64,000 nt of DNA from Gammaproteobacteria bacterium (lineage in GTDB: Bacteria; Pseudomonadota; Gammaproteobacteria; Steroidobacterales; Steroidobacteraceae), in assembly GCA_018970145.1 (NCBI GenBank), contig JAGWWY010000002.1, positions 372,001 through 436,000 on the forward strand, read 5' to 3'. The notes below the pieces were generated by a model that was not told the DNA's origin, did not search any database, and saw nothing but the letters and a program-made list of their open reading frames with translations. Positions 15,628 to 26,261 of the stretch are shown piece after piece (positions within the stretch are counted from its first letter, which is position 1; every line of letters starts with the position of its first letter). The position numbers and the translations under genes were made by a program.

Positions 15628-17118
15628 ATGAAGTTCGATATCCTCACCAGTAGTCCCGCCCAAATCACCGTCGACTGTCTGGTCGTCGGCGTACACGACT
15701 CGGGCGCGCTCTCACCGCTTGGCGTCGCGGTGGATCGTAAGAGTGGTGGCGCTCTGATGCGTTTTTTGGCACAGGGTGATTTCGCGGGGCGACTCGGCGA
15801 GTCGCTGTTGCTGCCCGCCTTTCGGGGTCTTAAGTGCTCGCGTTTGTTGTTGGTGGGCCAGGGCAAGTTGGAGGTCTCTCGCCGAGCCTGGCGCAAGGCC
15901 CTGGCGAGCTCAGTCTCGGCATTGGCGAAAACGCGAGTGCGATCCGCCGCGATCGCGTTGACCCGCCCCGCCACACGCGATCTCGACGACTATCTCTACA
16001 CGCGCTCAGCAGTGGAAGCCACCGGAGCGGCGCTGTATCGCGTCAACGATCTGAAGTCGGGGAAAAAAGCCCCGCCGCCCGCGCTCGAAGTCGTCAAGCT
16101 CGCCGGCGTTCGTCCCGCCTCAGCCGCGGCCGCGCGGCGCGGAATCCTGCACGGCTTGGCCTCGTCGAGCGGAGCCAAACTCATGCGCGATCTCGCCAAT
16201 CTACCGGGCAACGTCTGTACCCCGACCTACCTCGCCGAGCAGGCGTTGGCGTTGGCAGCCCGTTATGAACGGCTCAAAGTTCGCGTGCTCGATGAAGCCG
16301 AGATTCGCGCCGAAAACATGGGCTGCTTCCTCGCCGTCACCCGCGGTAGCGACGAACCACCCAAGTTCATCGTGATCGAGTACAAAGCGCCACGGGCAGC
16401 GCGCGCGCCTGTCGTGTTGGTTGGTAAGGGCATCACCTTCGATACGGGCGGAATCTCGCTCAAAGATCCCGGCGCGATGGACGAGATGAAATTCGACATG
16501 TCGGGGGCCGCGACGGTCCTCGGTATGATGGCGGTCGTAGCCGAACTGAGTCTCAATCTGAACGTCGTGGGCCTAGTGCCCACTTGCGAAAACATGCCGA
16601 GCGGCCGAGCGATCAAGCCGGGTGATATCGTCACCAGTGCCGCCGGTCTCACGGTCGAAATCCTGAATACCGATGCCGAGGGTCGTTTGATCCTCTGTGA
16701 CGCACTGCACTATTCGCGTCGCTACAAGCCACAAGCGGTCATCGATATCGCGACCCTCACCGGTGCCTGTGTCATCGCGCTCGGTCATCATCACACCGGT
16801 GTGATGACCAACGACGACAAGCTCGCCGCGGAACTGGTCGAGTCCGGCGTGCGCGCGGATGATCGCGCCTGGCAAATGCCGCTCACCGACGAATACGGAG
16901 ACCAGTTACGCAGTAACTTCGCTGATATGGCGAACGTCGCCGGGCGCGATGGTGGTGCGATCACTGCAGCCGCTTTCCTCGGCAAGTTCACCGAGGGTCT
17001 GCGCTGGGCCCACATGGACATCGCGGGCTCTACCTATGTCGGCGGTGCAGCAAAAGGCAGTACCGGCCGGCCGGTTGCGCTGCTGTCGGACTTCCTGTTG
17101 CGACGCGCCAGCCGCTAA
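15628..17118 (+). CDS. pepA: leucyl aminopeptidase PepA (M17)
   Basis: Two-metal cytosolic aminopeptidase that releases N-terminal residues from peptides. 496 aa, family-typical. The catalytic domain shows VGKGITFDTGGISLK and the signature NTDAEGRLILCDAL. Start MKFDILTSSP at 15628; the open frame upstream overlaps lptF and is not used. In E. coli, PepA also binds DNA; nothing here tests that. ValS follows nine bases later, without the holC gene usually found between them. Confidence 0.93.
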   Translation: MKFDILTSSPAQITVDCLVVGVHDSGALSPLGVAVDRKSGGALMRFLAQGDFAGRLGESLLLPAFRGLKCSRLLLVGQGKLEVSRRAWRKALASSVSALAKTRVRSAAIALTRPATRDLDDYLYTRSAVEATGAALYRVNDLKSGKKAPPPALEVVKLAGVRPASAAAARRGILHGLASSSGAKLMRDLANLPGNVCTPTYLAEQALALAARYERLKVRVLDEAEIRAENMGCFLAVTRGSDEPPKFIVIEYKAPRAARAPVVLVGKGITFDTGGISLKDPGAMDEMKFDMSGAATVLGMMAVVAELSLNLNVVGLVPTCENMPSGRAIKPGDIVTSAAGLTVEILNTDAEGRLILCDALHYSRRYKPQAVIDIATLTGACVIALGHHHTGVMTNDDKLAAELVESGVRADDRAWQMPLTDEYGDQLRSNFADMANVAGRDGGAITAAAFLGKFTEGLRWAHMDIAGSTYVGGAAKGSTGRPVALLSDFLLRRASR

Positions 17119-17127
17119 GCGTTCACG

Positions 17128-19923
17128 ATGGATAAGTCCTACTCACCGCTCGACATCGAGCGGCGCATCTACGAGCGATGGGAATCCTCGGGTCTCTTCG
17201 CCCCCGCGGGCGAGGGAGTGGGCTACTCCATCGTGATCCCACCGCCCAATGTCACCGGCACGCTGCACATGGGGCACGCGTTCCAAGACACCATCATGGA
17301 TGCCCTCACCCGCTACCACCGTATGCGTGGCGAGGCGACGTTGTGGCAACCGGGCACGGACCACGCAGGCATCGCCACCCAGATGGTGGTCGAGCGCCAA
17401 CTCGAGGGTGAAGGCTCTAGCCGCGCCGCATTGGGCCGCGACGCCTTCATCGAGCGCGTCTGGAAGTGGAAAGGGGAATCCGGCGGCACGATCGCGCGGC
17501 AGATGCGGCGCCTCGGTGCCTCGGTCGACTGGTCACGCGATCGCTTCACGATGGATGAGGGTCTTTCGCAGACCGTTACCGAAGTTTTTGTACGCCTCTA
17601 CGAAGAGGGACTCATCTATCGCGGTAAGCGATTGGTGAACTGGGATCCGGTGTTGCAAACCGCCGTATCGGATCTCGAGGTGTTGAGCACTGAGGAAGAC
17701 GGATCGCTTTGGCATCTGCGTTATCCATTGGCGGATGGCAGCGGACATCTCGTCGTTGCTACGACCCGCCCCGAGACGATGCTCGGCGACACCGCGGTCG
17801 CCGTGCATCCGGACGATGAGCGCTATCGGCATCTCATCGGACAACAACTGCGGCTACCGTTGACCGATCGAACGATTCCGATCATCGGTGATACGTACGT
17901 CGATCCGGAGTTCGGATCCGGTTGCGTGAAGATCACCCCGGCACACGATTTCAACGACAACGAAGTCGGCGAGCGTCACCAACTCGCCGTCATCAACGTC
18001 TTTACGCCTGACGCAAAAATCAACGAAAACGCACCCGCTGAACTGCAAGGGCTCGATCGTTTCGAGGCGCGCGTGCGCATCATCGAAAAACTGACCGAAC
18101 AGGGCCTGCTCGAGCGTATCGACAAGCACAAGTTGATGGTGCCGCGCGGCGATCGCTCCGGGTCGGTGATCGAGCCGTATCTGACGGACCAGTGGTACGT
18201 CAACATCGCGCCGCTCGCCGAACCCGCCGTCGAAGCCGTGACGTCGGGCAAGATCAAATTTGTGCCGGAGAACTGGTCGCGTACCTACTTCGAATGGATG
18301 CGTAACATCAAAGATTGGTGCATCAGTCGCCAGCTTTGGTGGGGGCATCGTATCCCTGCTTGGTACGACGCCGAGGGGAGGATCTACGTTGGCCGTTCAG
18401 AAGCGGACGTTCGCGCCAAGCACGCACTTGCCGCTAATCTGGCGCTTAAGCAAGACGACGACGTTCTCGATACCTGGTTCTCTTCTGCCCTTTGGCCGTT
18501 CTCGACGCTGGGCTGGCCGCAGTCGACAAGCGAATTACAACGCTTCTACCCCACCTCGGTGCTGGTGACGGGGTTCGATATCATTTTCTTCTGGGTCGCC
18601 CGGATGATCATGATGGGCATCAAGTTCATGGGGGATGTGCCGTTCCGAGAGGTGTATGTGCACGGACTCGTGCGCGACTCCGAAGGCCAGAAGATGTCGA
18701 AGTCAAAGGGCAACGTACTCGACCCGCTCGATATCGTCGATGGCATCGCGCTTGAGGATCTCGTTCGTAAGCGAACGACGGGACTCATGCAGCCGCGGCT
18801 TGCTCCGAGTATCGAAAAGGCCACTCGTAAGACTTTCCCCGATGGCATCGAATCGCACGGCACCGACGCACTGCGTTTCACGTTTGCGTCGCTCGCGACG
18901 CAGAGCGCCGACATTCGATTTGACCTCGCACGGGTCGGTGGCTACCGCAATTTCTGCAACAAGCTGTGGAACGCCGCGCGTTTCGTACTTCTGATGCTCG
19001 AAGATGACACCGGCAAGCCACTCGATCCGCAGCTGTTGAGCGGCGAGATCGCGCCGGGCGTCGTCGATCGGTGGATCGTGTCGCGCTTGGGACATACCCT
19101 GCGCGAAGTCGATCAGGCATTTGCCGACTATCGCTTCGACTATGCCGCTTCGGCACTCTACGAATTCACTTGGTACGAGTTCTGCGACTGGTACCTCGAG
19201 CTCGCCAAGCCGATCCTGCAATCGGAGCAGAGCAGCGAAGCGACGCGGCGCGCCGTCCGTCAGACGCTCGTACAGGTGCTCGAAACGCTGCTACGCGCAC
19301 TGCATCCCTTGATGCCTTTCATCACAGAAGAAATCTGGCAACGTGTAGCACCTCTTGCAGGCACGGCGATGACTCGTGGCGGGACCCTCATGACAGCCCG
19401 TTGGCCTGAGGCCGCTCGATATGGTGCGGACCCGGATGCCGAAGCCGATGTGGCCTGGATAAAAGCCTTCGTGCTCGGTATCCGCCAGATCCGCGGCGAG
19501 ATGGACATCAGCCCGTCGCGCAAACTCAGCGTGCTGATCGAGAATGCGAGTGCCGCCGATCGGCACCGTCTCGACTCGCAAAGCTCTTACCTTGCGCGTC
19601 TCGCGGGTCTTGAATCGTTACGCGAACTCATCACTGGCGAGATCGCGCCACCTGCGGCATTGGCTGTCATCGGTGACATGCGGGCGATGGTGCCCATGGA
19701 AGGCCTCATCGATCCGCAGGCCGAGGTGACACGTCTTGATAAGCGTGCGGCCAAGACACGCGACGAAATTCAGAAGGCACGCAACAAACTCGCCAATGAA
19801 AACTTCGTGCGTAATGCGCCGCCCGAGGTTGTCGCCCAAGAGCACGGTCGCGTCGCCGACTTCGAACGTACTCTCGCGAGTATCGACTCGCAGTTGCAGC
19901 GCGTTCGAGCGCTGCTAAAGTAA
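17128..19923 (+). CDS. valS: valyl-tRNA synthetase
   Basis: Class I synthetase charging tRNA-Val, 931 aa. Motifs: [14 protein letters not shown] (HIGH), the CP1 editing domain (about residues 200-350, [17 protein letters not shown]), [14 protein letters not shown] (KMSKS), an anticodon-binding domain, and the C-terminal coiled coil (about 865-930) typical of ValRS. Nine bases after pepA, so co-transcribed. Confidence 0.96.
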   Translation: MDKSYSPLDIERRIYERWESSGLFAPAGEGVGYSIVIPPPNVTGTLHMGHAFQDTIMDALTRYHRMRGEATLWQPGTDHAGIATQMVVERQLEGEGSSRAALGRDAFIERVWKWKGESGGTIARQMRRLGASVDWSRDRFTMDEGLSQTVTEVFVRLYEEGLIYRGKRLVNWDPVLQTAVSDLEVLSTEEDGSLWHLRYPLADGSGHLVVATTRPETMLGDTAVAVHPDDERYRHLIGQQLRLPLTDRTIPIIGDTYVDPEFGSGCVKITPAHDFNDNEVGERHQLAVINVFTPDAKINENAPAELQGLDRFEARVRIIEKLTEQGLLERIDKHKLMVPRGDRSGSVIEPYLTDQWYVNIAPLAEPAVEAVTSGKIKFVPENWSRTYFEWMRNIKDWCISRQLWWGHRIPAWYDAEGRIYVGRSEADVRAKHALAANLALKQDDDVLDTWFSSALWPFSTLGWPQSTSELQRFYPTSVLVTGFDIIFFWVARMIMMGIKFMGDVPFREVYVHGLVRDSEGQKMSKSKGNVLDPLDIVDGIALEDLVRKRTTGLMQPRLAPSIEKATRKTFPDGIESHGTDALRFTFASLATQSADIRFDLARVGGYRNFCNKLWNAARFVLLMLEDDTGKPLDPQLLSGEIAPGVVDRWIVSRLGHTLREVDQAFADYRFDYAASALYEFTWYEFCDWYLELAKPILQSEQSSEATRRAVRQTLVQVLETLLRALHPLMPFITEEIWQRVAPLAGTAMTRGGTLMTARWPEAARYGADPDAEADVAWIKAFVLGIRQIRGEMDISPSRKLSVLIENASAADRHRLDSQSSYLARLAGLESLRELITGEIAPPAALAVIGDMRAMVPMEGLIDPQAEVTRLDKRAAKTRDEIQKARNKLANENFVRNAPPEVVAQEHGRVADFERTLASIDSQLQRVRALLK

Positions 19924-19939
19924 CGGCGGTCGATCTCGC

Positions 19940-20758
19940 GTGGCCCGCTTAGTCATCATCCTGCTGCTCATCGCGATCGCGATGGCGTGGTGGTATCTGC
20001 GCAAGAAACGTGGCGGTGTGCCAGCCGAGTCGGCTGCCTCGCGGGCGACTCGCTGGCAGAGCCTGCTGGAGCGTGACTGGCCGATGTGGCAGAGACTTCC
20101 TGCCGATCTGCGCCCCATGCTGCTAGATCGTCTCGCCCACTTCCTCGAACGCATCCCCTTTAATGGTGCGCATGCTCTGGTCGTCACCGAGGAGATGCGC
20201 GTTCTGGTAGGCGCACAAGCTTGCCTCATCACCTTGGGTAACGAGGATTATCCGTTCGACGACCTGCACGGCATCACCCTGCATCGCGACGAATTTGTCG
20301 TCGAAGAGGCTGTGGAGGATGAAGATACGGGTGTTGTCACCGAGGGCTATCAAACCCTGTCAGGTCAAGCCATCGAGGCCGATCGAATCGTGTTGTCATG
20401 GGCGGACGTAATCGAGTCGATGCGTCGCCAGGATGGCTATAACGTCGTCATCCACGAATTCACGCATTTTCTCGAACACACTCGTCCGGGCGGTGATCGC
20501 GCTGCCCGCACAGCTCTCGAGTCTTGCTTGTCAGAGCTGCGTGCCGCAGTCGATCGAGGCGAGCAGACGCTGCTCGACCCATACGGCGCAGAGGACATCA
20601 CGGAGTTCCTGGCGGTCGCCGCAGAGTTTTTCTTTGAGCGTTCGCAAGAATTGCGGGAGCAGCATCCGTTGCTTTATGTCTTGTTGCGCGACAGCTTCCA
20701 TCTTGACCCGGCAAGCTGGGCAGCACCTGTCGCGCTGCCGGCGCAGAACCCGCTCTGA
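19940..20758 (+). CDS. zinc-dependent peptidase, MtfA (M90) family
   Basis: A 272-aa protein with an N-terminal membrane anchor (VIILLLIAIAMAWWYL) and an MtfA-like metallopeptidase domain. The zinc site HEFTHFLEH is clear and the third ligand is likely the Glu in VAAEFFFER. E. coli MtfA is a cytosolic regulator of the glucose PTS that binds Mlc; this membrane-anchored form probably has another role. GTG start at 19940, 16 bases after valS. Confidence 0.85.
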   Translation: MARLVIILLLIAIAMAWWYLRKKRGGVPAESAASRATRWQSLLERDWPMWQRLPADLRPMLLDRLAHFLERIPFNGAHALVVTEEMRVLVGAQACLITLGNEDYPFDDLHGITLHRDEFVVEEAVEDEDTGVVTEGYQTLSGQAIEADRIVLSWADVIESMRRQDGYNVVIHEFTHFLEHTRPGGDRAARTALESCLSELRAAVDRGEQTLLDPYGAEDITEFLAVAAEFFFERSQELREQHPLLYVLLRDSFHLDPASWAAPVALPAQNPL

Positions 20759-20761
20759 TCA

Positions 20762-21355
20762 TCAGCGAAAGTTCTCGGGGTGCCGCGCCATCTCGGCGCT
20801 GAAGAAGGACTTCAGGTGAGCGTAATCGGCCTCGTAATCGTTGCACGGCGACAGCGGCTCGCCGATCAAGACGCGTCGCTGTCCAAAATCGATCGCGACC
20901 GGCACGATCGGCACGCCCGCGGCGAGCGCAATGTAGTGGTAACCCCGCTTCCAACCGTCAACCGCGCCACGAGTTCCCTCGGGGGCGATGACGAGCATCA
21001 TGCTCTCGCGCTTGGCGAATTCGACATTCGAACTCTGCACCACGTTACCGGCCTGACTGCGATCAACGGCGACGGCACCCAGATAACGACCGAGCGGCCC
21101 CCACGGGCCCCTCAATGCCGTGTGCTTAGCCAACCAATTCGCATCGAGACGCAACGCGAAGTAGGTGAGGATACCGACGACGAAATCCCAGTTCGACGTG
21201 TGCGGAGCGACGATGACGACGAACTTCCGCAAACTCGGAAAGTTACCCTCGATGCGCCAACCCATCAGCCATAGGCCAAGGATACCAAAGGGACGACGCC
21301 ACCAACTTCGTACCTGAGGGACATCTCCCGGTGTCTTCGGAAATCGCCGGCTCAT
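20762..21355 (-). CDS. 1-acyl-glycerol-3-phosphate acyltransferase-like protein
   Basis: A 197-aa PlsC-type acyltransferase with the catalytic motif HTSNWD (H-X4-D) near residue 51 and EGTRG near 126. It belongs to the short subgroup lacking long flanking regions, so the acceptor lipid is uncertain. Its ATG overlaps the stop of the upstream transporter as ATGA. Its stop is three bases from that of the convergent MtfA-like gene. Confidence 0.85.
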   Translation of the reverse strand: MSRRFPKTPGDVPQVRSWWRRPFGILGLWLMGWRIEGNFPSLRKFVVIVAPHTSNWDFVVGILTYFALRLDANWLAKHTALRGPWGPLGRYLGAVAVDRSQAGNVVQSSNVEFAKRESMMLVIAPEGTRGAVDGWKRGYHYIALAAGVPIVPVAIDFGQRRVLIGEPLSPCNDYEADYAHLKSFFSAEMARHPENFR

Positions 21356-22614
21356 GTTGAGCTACGTACCTCGGGGACCCGCGACAACAGCAAGCCCCCA
21401 CCCAAAAACAGGATGACGAGCGAGGTAATCGACAGTCGGGAGTCGCCGGTGCCGTACGCGACTGCTGCGATCAACAAGGGACCGATGAAGCTCGCGAACT
21501 TACCCATCATGTTGTAGAAACCGAAGAACTCGCCGCCCTTGCCCTCGGGCACGAGCCTCCCAAAGAATGAGCGCGACAAACTCTGTACACCACCCTGCAC
21601 GAGACCGACTACGACCGCGAGTGCAAAAAACTCGACCACGGAATCGAGAAAGTACGCGTACAGCGTTGCTGCCAAATAAACGCCGATACAAATCAAGATC
21701 CCCTGCTTAGGTCCGATTCGGTTACCGAGCCATCCGAGCAGCAGTGCCGATGGAAAGGCCACGAACTGGGTCAACAGCAGCGCCGCGAGCAAACTCGAAC
21801 TCGGCAAGCCGAGCGCCACGCCGTAATCGACTGCCATCGTATAGATGGTGTGTACGCCGTCGATATAGAGCCAATACGCCAACAGAAACAGCGAGATGTC
21901 GCGATGCGCCCGAATTCGTCTCAGGGTGTTTCCGAGCTCGCGCAGACCTGCCGTCAACGACTCAAAAAACGACTCGCTCTTGGCTTGGCTTGACCGCTCT
22001 CGCACGTGACGAGCGAGCGGGATGGTGAATATCGACCACCACAGGGCGACGCTCAGAAAAGACCATTGCACTGCCTCGGCGGCACTCGACAAACCGAACC
22101 AAGCCGGTTTGAGCGTCATCAGGACATTGAAGGCAAACAAGATACCGCCACCCAAATAGCCCAGCGAGTAACCGAAAGCGGATACCGTGTCGAGTTCTCG
22201 CTCGGAGGCCACATCGAGCAAAAGCGCATCGTAGAAAATATTCGCGGCGTTGAAGCCGATCCCGGCGACGATGAAACAGGCGGCCGCCCAACCCCACTCG
22301 CCCTGCCCGACGAATGACAATACCGCCGTACCCGCAATACCAATGGAACTGAACAAGATGAGCTGCGCTTTGCGACCGGCCGTCCGATCGGCCAAGGCAC
22401 CGAGCACGGGCGCCAGCACAGCCACGACGATCCCGGCTATCCCATTGGCCAGACCCAAACGCGACGTGCTGATCGTCGGATCAACTCCGGTGCTCCAGAA
22501 CTGCTGGAAAAACACCGGGAAAAATCCCGCAAGCACGGTCGTCGCGAACGCCGAATTCGCCCAGTCGTACAACGCCCAGGAAACAGTGTCACGGCGCTTG
22601 TACGGGCTTGTCAT
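21352..22614 (-). CDS. UMF1-family MFS transporter
   Basis: A 420-aa major-facilitator protein with about 12 hydrophobic segments. The N terminus WALYDWANSAFATTV is characteristic of the UMF1 (Atg22-like) group. Substrate unknown; in yeast, Atg22 exports amino acids. Start MTSPYKRRD at 22614 is two bases after the prfC stop. Confidence 0.87.
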   Translation of the reverse strand: MTSPYKRRDTVSWALYDWANSAFATTVLAGFFPVFFQQFWSTGVDPTISTSRLGLANGIAGIVVAVLAPVLGALADRTAGRKAQLILFSSIGIAGTAVLSFVGQGEWGWAAACFIVAGIGFNAANIFYDALLLDVASERELDTVSAFGYSLGYLGGGILFAFNVLMTLKPAWFGLSSAAEAVQWSFLSVALWWSIFTIPLARHVRERSSQAKSESFFESLTAGLRELGNTLRRIRAHRDISLFLLAYWLYIDGVHTIYTMAVDYGVALGLPSSSLLAALLLTQFVAFPSALLLGWLGNRIGPKQGILICIGVYLAATLYAYFLDSVVEFFALAVVVGLVQGGVQSLSRSFFGRLVPEGKGGEFFGFYNMMGKFASFIGPLLIAAVAYGTGDSRLSITSLVILFLGGGLLLSRVPEVRSST

Positions 22615-22616
22615 GG

Positions 22617-24200
22617 TTAGTGTGCCTGCTCGCGCGTTTCGCGGAAAACGATACCGGGCCAACGCTCGACGGTAAGCTCGAGATTCACCCTAGAGGGCGC
22701 AAGATATACGAGCGCTCCGCTGTGATCCACCGCGAGGTGATCGTAGGCCTTCTGCCGAAATTCCTCGAGCTTCTTGGCGTCGTCGCACTGGATCCAGCGC
22801 GCCGTCTGCACGTTGATTGGTTCGAATGCACATTGCACGGCGTATTCATCCTGCAGCCGAAACGCCACCACCTCGAACTGCAACTGGCCCACCGCACCGA
22901 GGATCTGATCGTTGTTACGCAAGGGCCGAAATAATTGGGTCGCTCCCTCCTCGCAGAGCTGACCAAGACCCTTGGATAGCGCCTTCATCTTGAGAGGATC
23001 TTTGAGTACGGCGCGCCGAAACATCTCCGGGGCAAAGTTGGGAATACCGGTGAAACCGAGCTTTTCACCCTCGGTGAAAGAGTCTCCGATGTTGATCGTC
23101 CCGTGGTTGTGTAGACCGATGATGTCACCGGCATAGGCATCCTCGGCGGCCGAGCGGTCAGAGGCGAGAAAGGTCAGCGCGTCGGCTATCCGGACATCTT
23201 TACCGAGACGCACATGGTGCATCTTCATTCCTTTGGTGTATTTCCCCGAGCAGAGCCGCAGGAACGCGATTCGGTCGCGATGCATCGGATCCATATTAGC
23301 TTGGATCTTGAAGACGAAGCCGGTCAGCTTTTCCTCTTGAGGCTGAACGCCGCGCTGGCGTGTCATGCGGGGTAAGGGGCCGGGCGCATCGCGCGTAAAG
23401 GACTTCAACAACTCTTCGACGCCGAAATTGGAGATCGCAGAACCAAAGAAAACGGGTGTTTGCTTGCCAGCTCGATAAGCCGCGAGATCGAAACTCTGTG
23501 TTGCACCTTTGACAAGTTCGATCTCGTCGTCGTAGGCACTCGCTGCCATGCCGAGCAACTCGCGGCCCGCCGGACTGTGTAATCCTTCGATGACGATATT
23601 TTCGCCGACGCGCCCTTTCTCACCAGCCTCGTAGACGTAAATTCGATCTTCGATGAGATGATAGATGCCCTTCAGGTCACGACCCATACCGATCGGCCAC
23701 GTGATGGGTGCGGTTGCGATACCGAGCACTTTCTCGATTTCATCGAGCAGCTCGATGGGCGCTCGTCCTTCGCGATCGAGCTTGTTGATGAATGTCATGA
23801 TCGGCGTGTCGCGAAGGCGACATACCTCCATCAGCTTGATGGTGCGCTCCTCGACGCCCTTTGCGCAATCGATGACCATCAAAGCCGAGTCGACGGCCGT
23901 CAGCGTTCGGTAAGTGTCTTCGGAGAAGTCCTCGTGACCCGGCGTATCCAGAAGATTGACAATGCAGTCGCCGTACGGGAACTGCATCACCGAGGAGGTG
24001 ACCGAGATGCCGCGCTGCTGCTCGAGTCGCATCCAGTCGGAGGTTGCGTGTCGCGCCGCCTTGCGCCCCTTGACAGTGCCCGCAAGCTGGATAGCGCCGC
24101 CGAACAGCAACAACTTTTCGGTGAGTGTGGTTTTACCGGCGTCGGGGTGAGAGATGATCGCGAACGTACGACGCCGCGCGACTTCGTCGCTGAGTTTCAT
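22617..24200 (-). CDS. prfC: peptide chain release factor 3
   Basis: GTPase that recycles RF1/RF2 after termination. 527 aa. G1 [16 protein letters not shown]3 DTPGHEDF, G4 NKLDREG, followed by domain II and the RF3-specific C-terminal domain. Full length for the family. It lies 15 bases after rimI. Confidence 0.95.
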   Translation of the reverse strand: MKLSDEVARRRTFAIISHPDAGKTTLTEKLLLFGGAIQLAGTVKGRKAARHATSDWMRLEQQRGISVTSSVMQFPYGDCIVNLLDTPGHEDFSEDTYRTLTAVDSALMVIDCAKGVEERTIKLMEVCRLRDTPIMTFINKLDREGRAPIELLDEIEKVLGIATAPITWPIGMGRDLKGIYHLIEDRIYVYEAGEKGRVGENIVIEGLHSPAGRELLGMAASAYDDEIELVKGATQSFDLAAYRAGKQTPVFFGSAISNFGVEELLKSFTRDAPGPLPRMTRQRGVQPQEEKLTGFVFKIQANMDPMHRDRIAFLRLCSGKYTKGMKMHHVRLGKDVRIADALTFLASDRSAAEDAYAGDIIGLHNHGTINIGDSFTEGEKLGFTGIPNFAPEMFRRAVLKDPLKMKALSKGLGQLCEEGATQLFRPLRNNDQILGAVGQLQFEVVAFRLQDEYAVQCAFEPINVQTARWIQCDDAKKLEEFRQKAYDHLAVDHSGALVYLAPSRVNLELTVERWPGIVFRETREQAH

Positions 24201-24215
24201 GGCCGATATTGTCGC

Positions 24216-24710
24216 CTATCGGACCTGTAATGACAGCCGCATCACGATCGCATCCTCGCGACCTTGCTCGGCCTGGTAGTAACCACGCCGTAGGCCGACC
24301 TGCTGCAATCCCAGCGATTCGTAGAGTCGTATTGCCGACACGTTGCTCGGTCGTACTTCGAGAAACAAATCATGCGTGCCGCACGCGCGAGCCACATCGA
24401 ACAGATGCTCCATCATGCGACGGCCTAAACCACGAAACCGGAATTCTGGTCTGACGCACACGTTGAGCACGTGAGCCTCGCCCGCACCCGTGCTGAGTAC
24501 CGCATAGGCTGCGAACTGCTCATTGATTTCCATGACGCGACAGTGATAACCCGCCCGGATGCAGTCGCGGAAAATCCCCTCGCTCCACGGGAAGGCGTAG
24601 CCGAGCCGCTCGGATTCGGCGACCTTTGGCACATCGATTTCGACCATGCGCCGGATGACGACATGGGCATCAGCTGCGGCTTGTAGAGCCTCGCGTGGCA
24701 GGCTTGCCAT
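24216..24710 (-). CDS. rimI: ribosomal protein S18-alanine N-acetyltransferase-like GNAT
   Basis: GNAT acetyltransferase, 164 aa, with acetyl-CoA binding in VRPEFRFRGLGRRMMEHL and the RimI-type end NVSAIRLYESLGLQ. It probably acetylates the N terminus of ribosomal protein S18. The ATG at 24710 shares one base with the stop of the upstream glycosylase (TGATG). rimI next to a family-4 UDG is a common order. Confidence 0.88.
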   Translation of the reverse strand: MASLPREALQAAADAHVVIRRMVEIDVPKVAESERLGYAFPWSEGIFRDCIRAGYHCRVMEINEQFAAYAVLSTGAGEAHVLNVCVRPEFRFRGLGRRMMEHLFDVARACGTHDLFLEVRPSNVSAIRLYESLGLQQVGLRRGYYQAEQGREDAIVMRLSLQVR

Positions 24711-25372
24711 CAGACCTCCGTCGGCAACTCGGCGAACACCTTCCGCGCCAATTTCAAATCCTCCCACGCCTTACGTTTGTCGCCCGGCGTCCGGAGCAAG
24801 TAGGCCGGATGGTAAGTGACGACGACCGGGATTTGCCTCGGACCGAAACGATGTACCGTGCCGCGCAACTTCGCGAGCGTGGTGTCGGTGCCCAGCAAAC
24901 TCTGTGCAGCGACTCGACCGAAGGCAAGCAGAATGCGTGGCGCAACCTGCTCAATCTGCTGATGCAGGTACGGTAAACACTCGTTGATCTCCTCTACGCT
25001 AGGATCACGATTCTCCGGCGGTCGGCATTTGAGGATGTTGGCAATGAACACCGTCTCGCGAGGCAACTCGATGGCGCCGAGCATCGCGTTGAGCAACTGT
25101 CCGGCGGCGCCCACGAAAGGCTCGCCACGCCGATCTTCCTCGGCGCCGGGCGCTTCGCCGACGACCATCCACTTGGCTTTCTGATCACCGACTCCAAACA
25201 CCGGCTGTGTACGCGAACGATGCAAATCGCAGCGTGTGCACTTTGTGACGCAGCGCTTCAGTTCGCCCCAACCATCCGTAGCCGCTGACGCCGTAGCCGC
25301 TGACGGCCGGGCCGCCCAACGATCGATGCCCAGAGCCTCGAGGTACGCGGCGCGACGCTGCGGGTCGATCAT
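24710..25372 (-). CDS. family 4 uracil-DNA glycosylase
   Basis: Iron-sulfur uracil-DNA glycosylase, 220 aa. The N-terminal CTRCDLHRSR supplies two cluster cysteines; the other two are probably in ILKCRPPENRDP and EINECLPYL. Motif A is GEAPGAEEDRRG and motif B is HPAYLLR. It removes uracil from deaminated DNA. The start MIDPQRRAAY at 25372 overlaps the pssA stop as ATGA. Confidence 0.9.
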   Translation of the reverse strand: MIDPQRRAAYLEALGIDRWAARPSAATASAATDGWGELKRCVTKCTRCDLHRSRTQPVFGVGDQKAKWMVVGEAPGAEEDRRGEPFVGAAGQLLNAMLGAIELPRETVFIANILKCRPPENRDPSVEEINECLPYLHQQIEQVAPRILLAFGRVAAQSLLGTDTTLAKLRGTVHRFGPRQIPVVVTYHPAYLLRTPGDKRKAWEDLKLARKVFAELPTEV

Positions 25373-26244
25373 GCTCCGAGGGAGCGTCGCAACTTCCGCC
25401 ATATCCACATTAAAGGCGCGAGCGACACATAGCATGTGAACAGCAAGAGCAACATCGGCGGTGGATTCGCCACGACGAGAGCGAGCGAGAGCGGCACGAT
25501 GACGAAATAGAAAAATTTGACCCGCGCATTCCAATCGATTTGTTTGATGCTTTGGTACGGGATCGCCGAAATCATCAAGACGCCTGCGATGGCACACACG
25601 CCAAACGACAACGCGAGACCCGCCAGATCCGGCTCGAGCCATTCGCTCGAAAACCACACGAAAGCGGCGACTAGCCCCGCGGCGGAAGGACTCGGCAAGC
25701 CTTCAAAATAGCGCTTGTCGGCCGTTGCCGCGCGCGCATTGAAACGAGCGAGACGCAACGCGGCACACACTGCGTAAAAGAACGAGGCGATCCAACCGAA
25801 ACGCCCCCAACCGCTACCATACTCGGCGATCGCTGCGACGCCCCATTGATAAGCGACGAGCGCCGGCGCCACTCCGAAAGAGACCATGTCGGCGAGGCTG
25901 TCGAATTCCTTGCCAAAAACACTCTCGGTGCGAGTCCAGCGGGCGACTCGACCGTCGAGTCCGTCGAAGACCATTGCAGCGAAGATCGCTTGCCCCGCGC
26001 GCGCAAAATCACCGTGAATGGCCGAGACGATCGCGAAAAAACCACACGCGAGACAACCCGTCGTGAGGATGTTGGGGAGCAGGAAAACCCCGCGCCTAGC
26101 AGGCGACGAAGGCTGTGGGGTGGATGCAGAGTCGGAATTCAAGGCGGGCCACAGCTCCGGGGAGGTAAAAACCACGTCATCATAGGGGTCGAAACCTTTC
26201 GGGACAATCTCCGCATCCGTAACATGGCACACCTGCATCGTCAC
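25369..26244 (-). CDS. pssA: CDP-diacylglycerol-serine O-phosphatidyltransferase
   Basis: Membrane enzyme making phosphatidylserine, the precursor of phosphatidylethanolamine. The CDP-alcohol motif is FDGLDGRVARWTRTES with the downstream EFDSLADMVSFG. 291 aa, with a 45-residue N-terminal extension (DPYDDVVFTSPELWPAL) before the conserved FLLPNILTTG. The extension looks real: a strong SD (GGAGGGGAG) stands eight bases before the GTG at 26244. That SD is complementary to bases just before the proS start. Confidence 0.93.
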   Translation of the reverse strand: MTMQVCHVTDAEIVPKGFDPYDDVVFTSPELWPALNSDSASTPQPSSPARRGVFLLPNILTTGCLACGFFAIVSAIHGDFARAGQAIFAAMVFDGLDGRVARWTRTESVFGKEFDSLADMVSFGVAPALVAYQWGVAAIAEYGSGWGRFGWIASFFYAVCAALRLARFNARAATADKRYFEGLPSPSAAGLVAAFVWFSSEWLEPDLAGLALSFGVCAIAGVLMISAIPYQSIKQIDWNARVKFFYFVIVPLSLALVVANPPPMLLLLFTCYVSLAPLMWIWRKLRRSLGA

Positions 26245-26261
26245 GCGAGTAGCTCCCCTCC

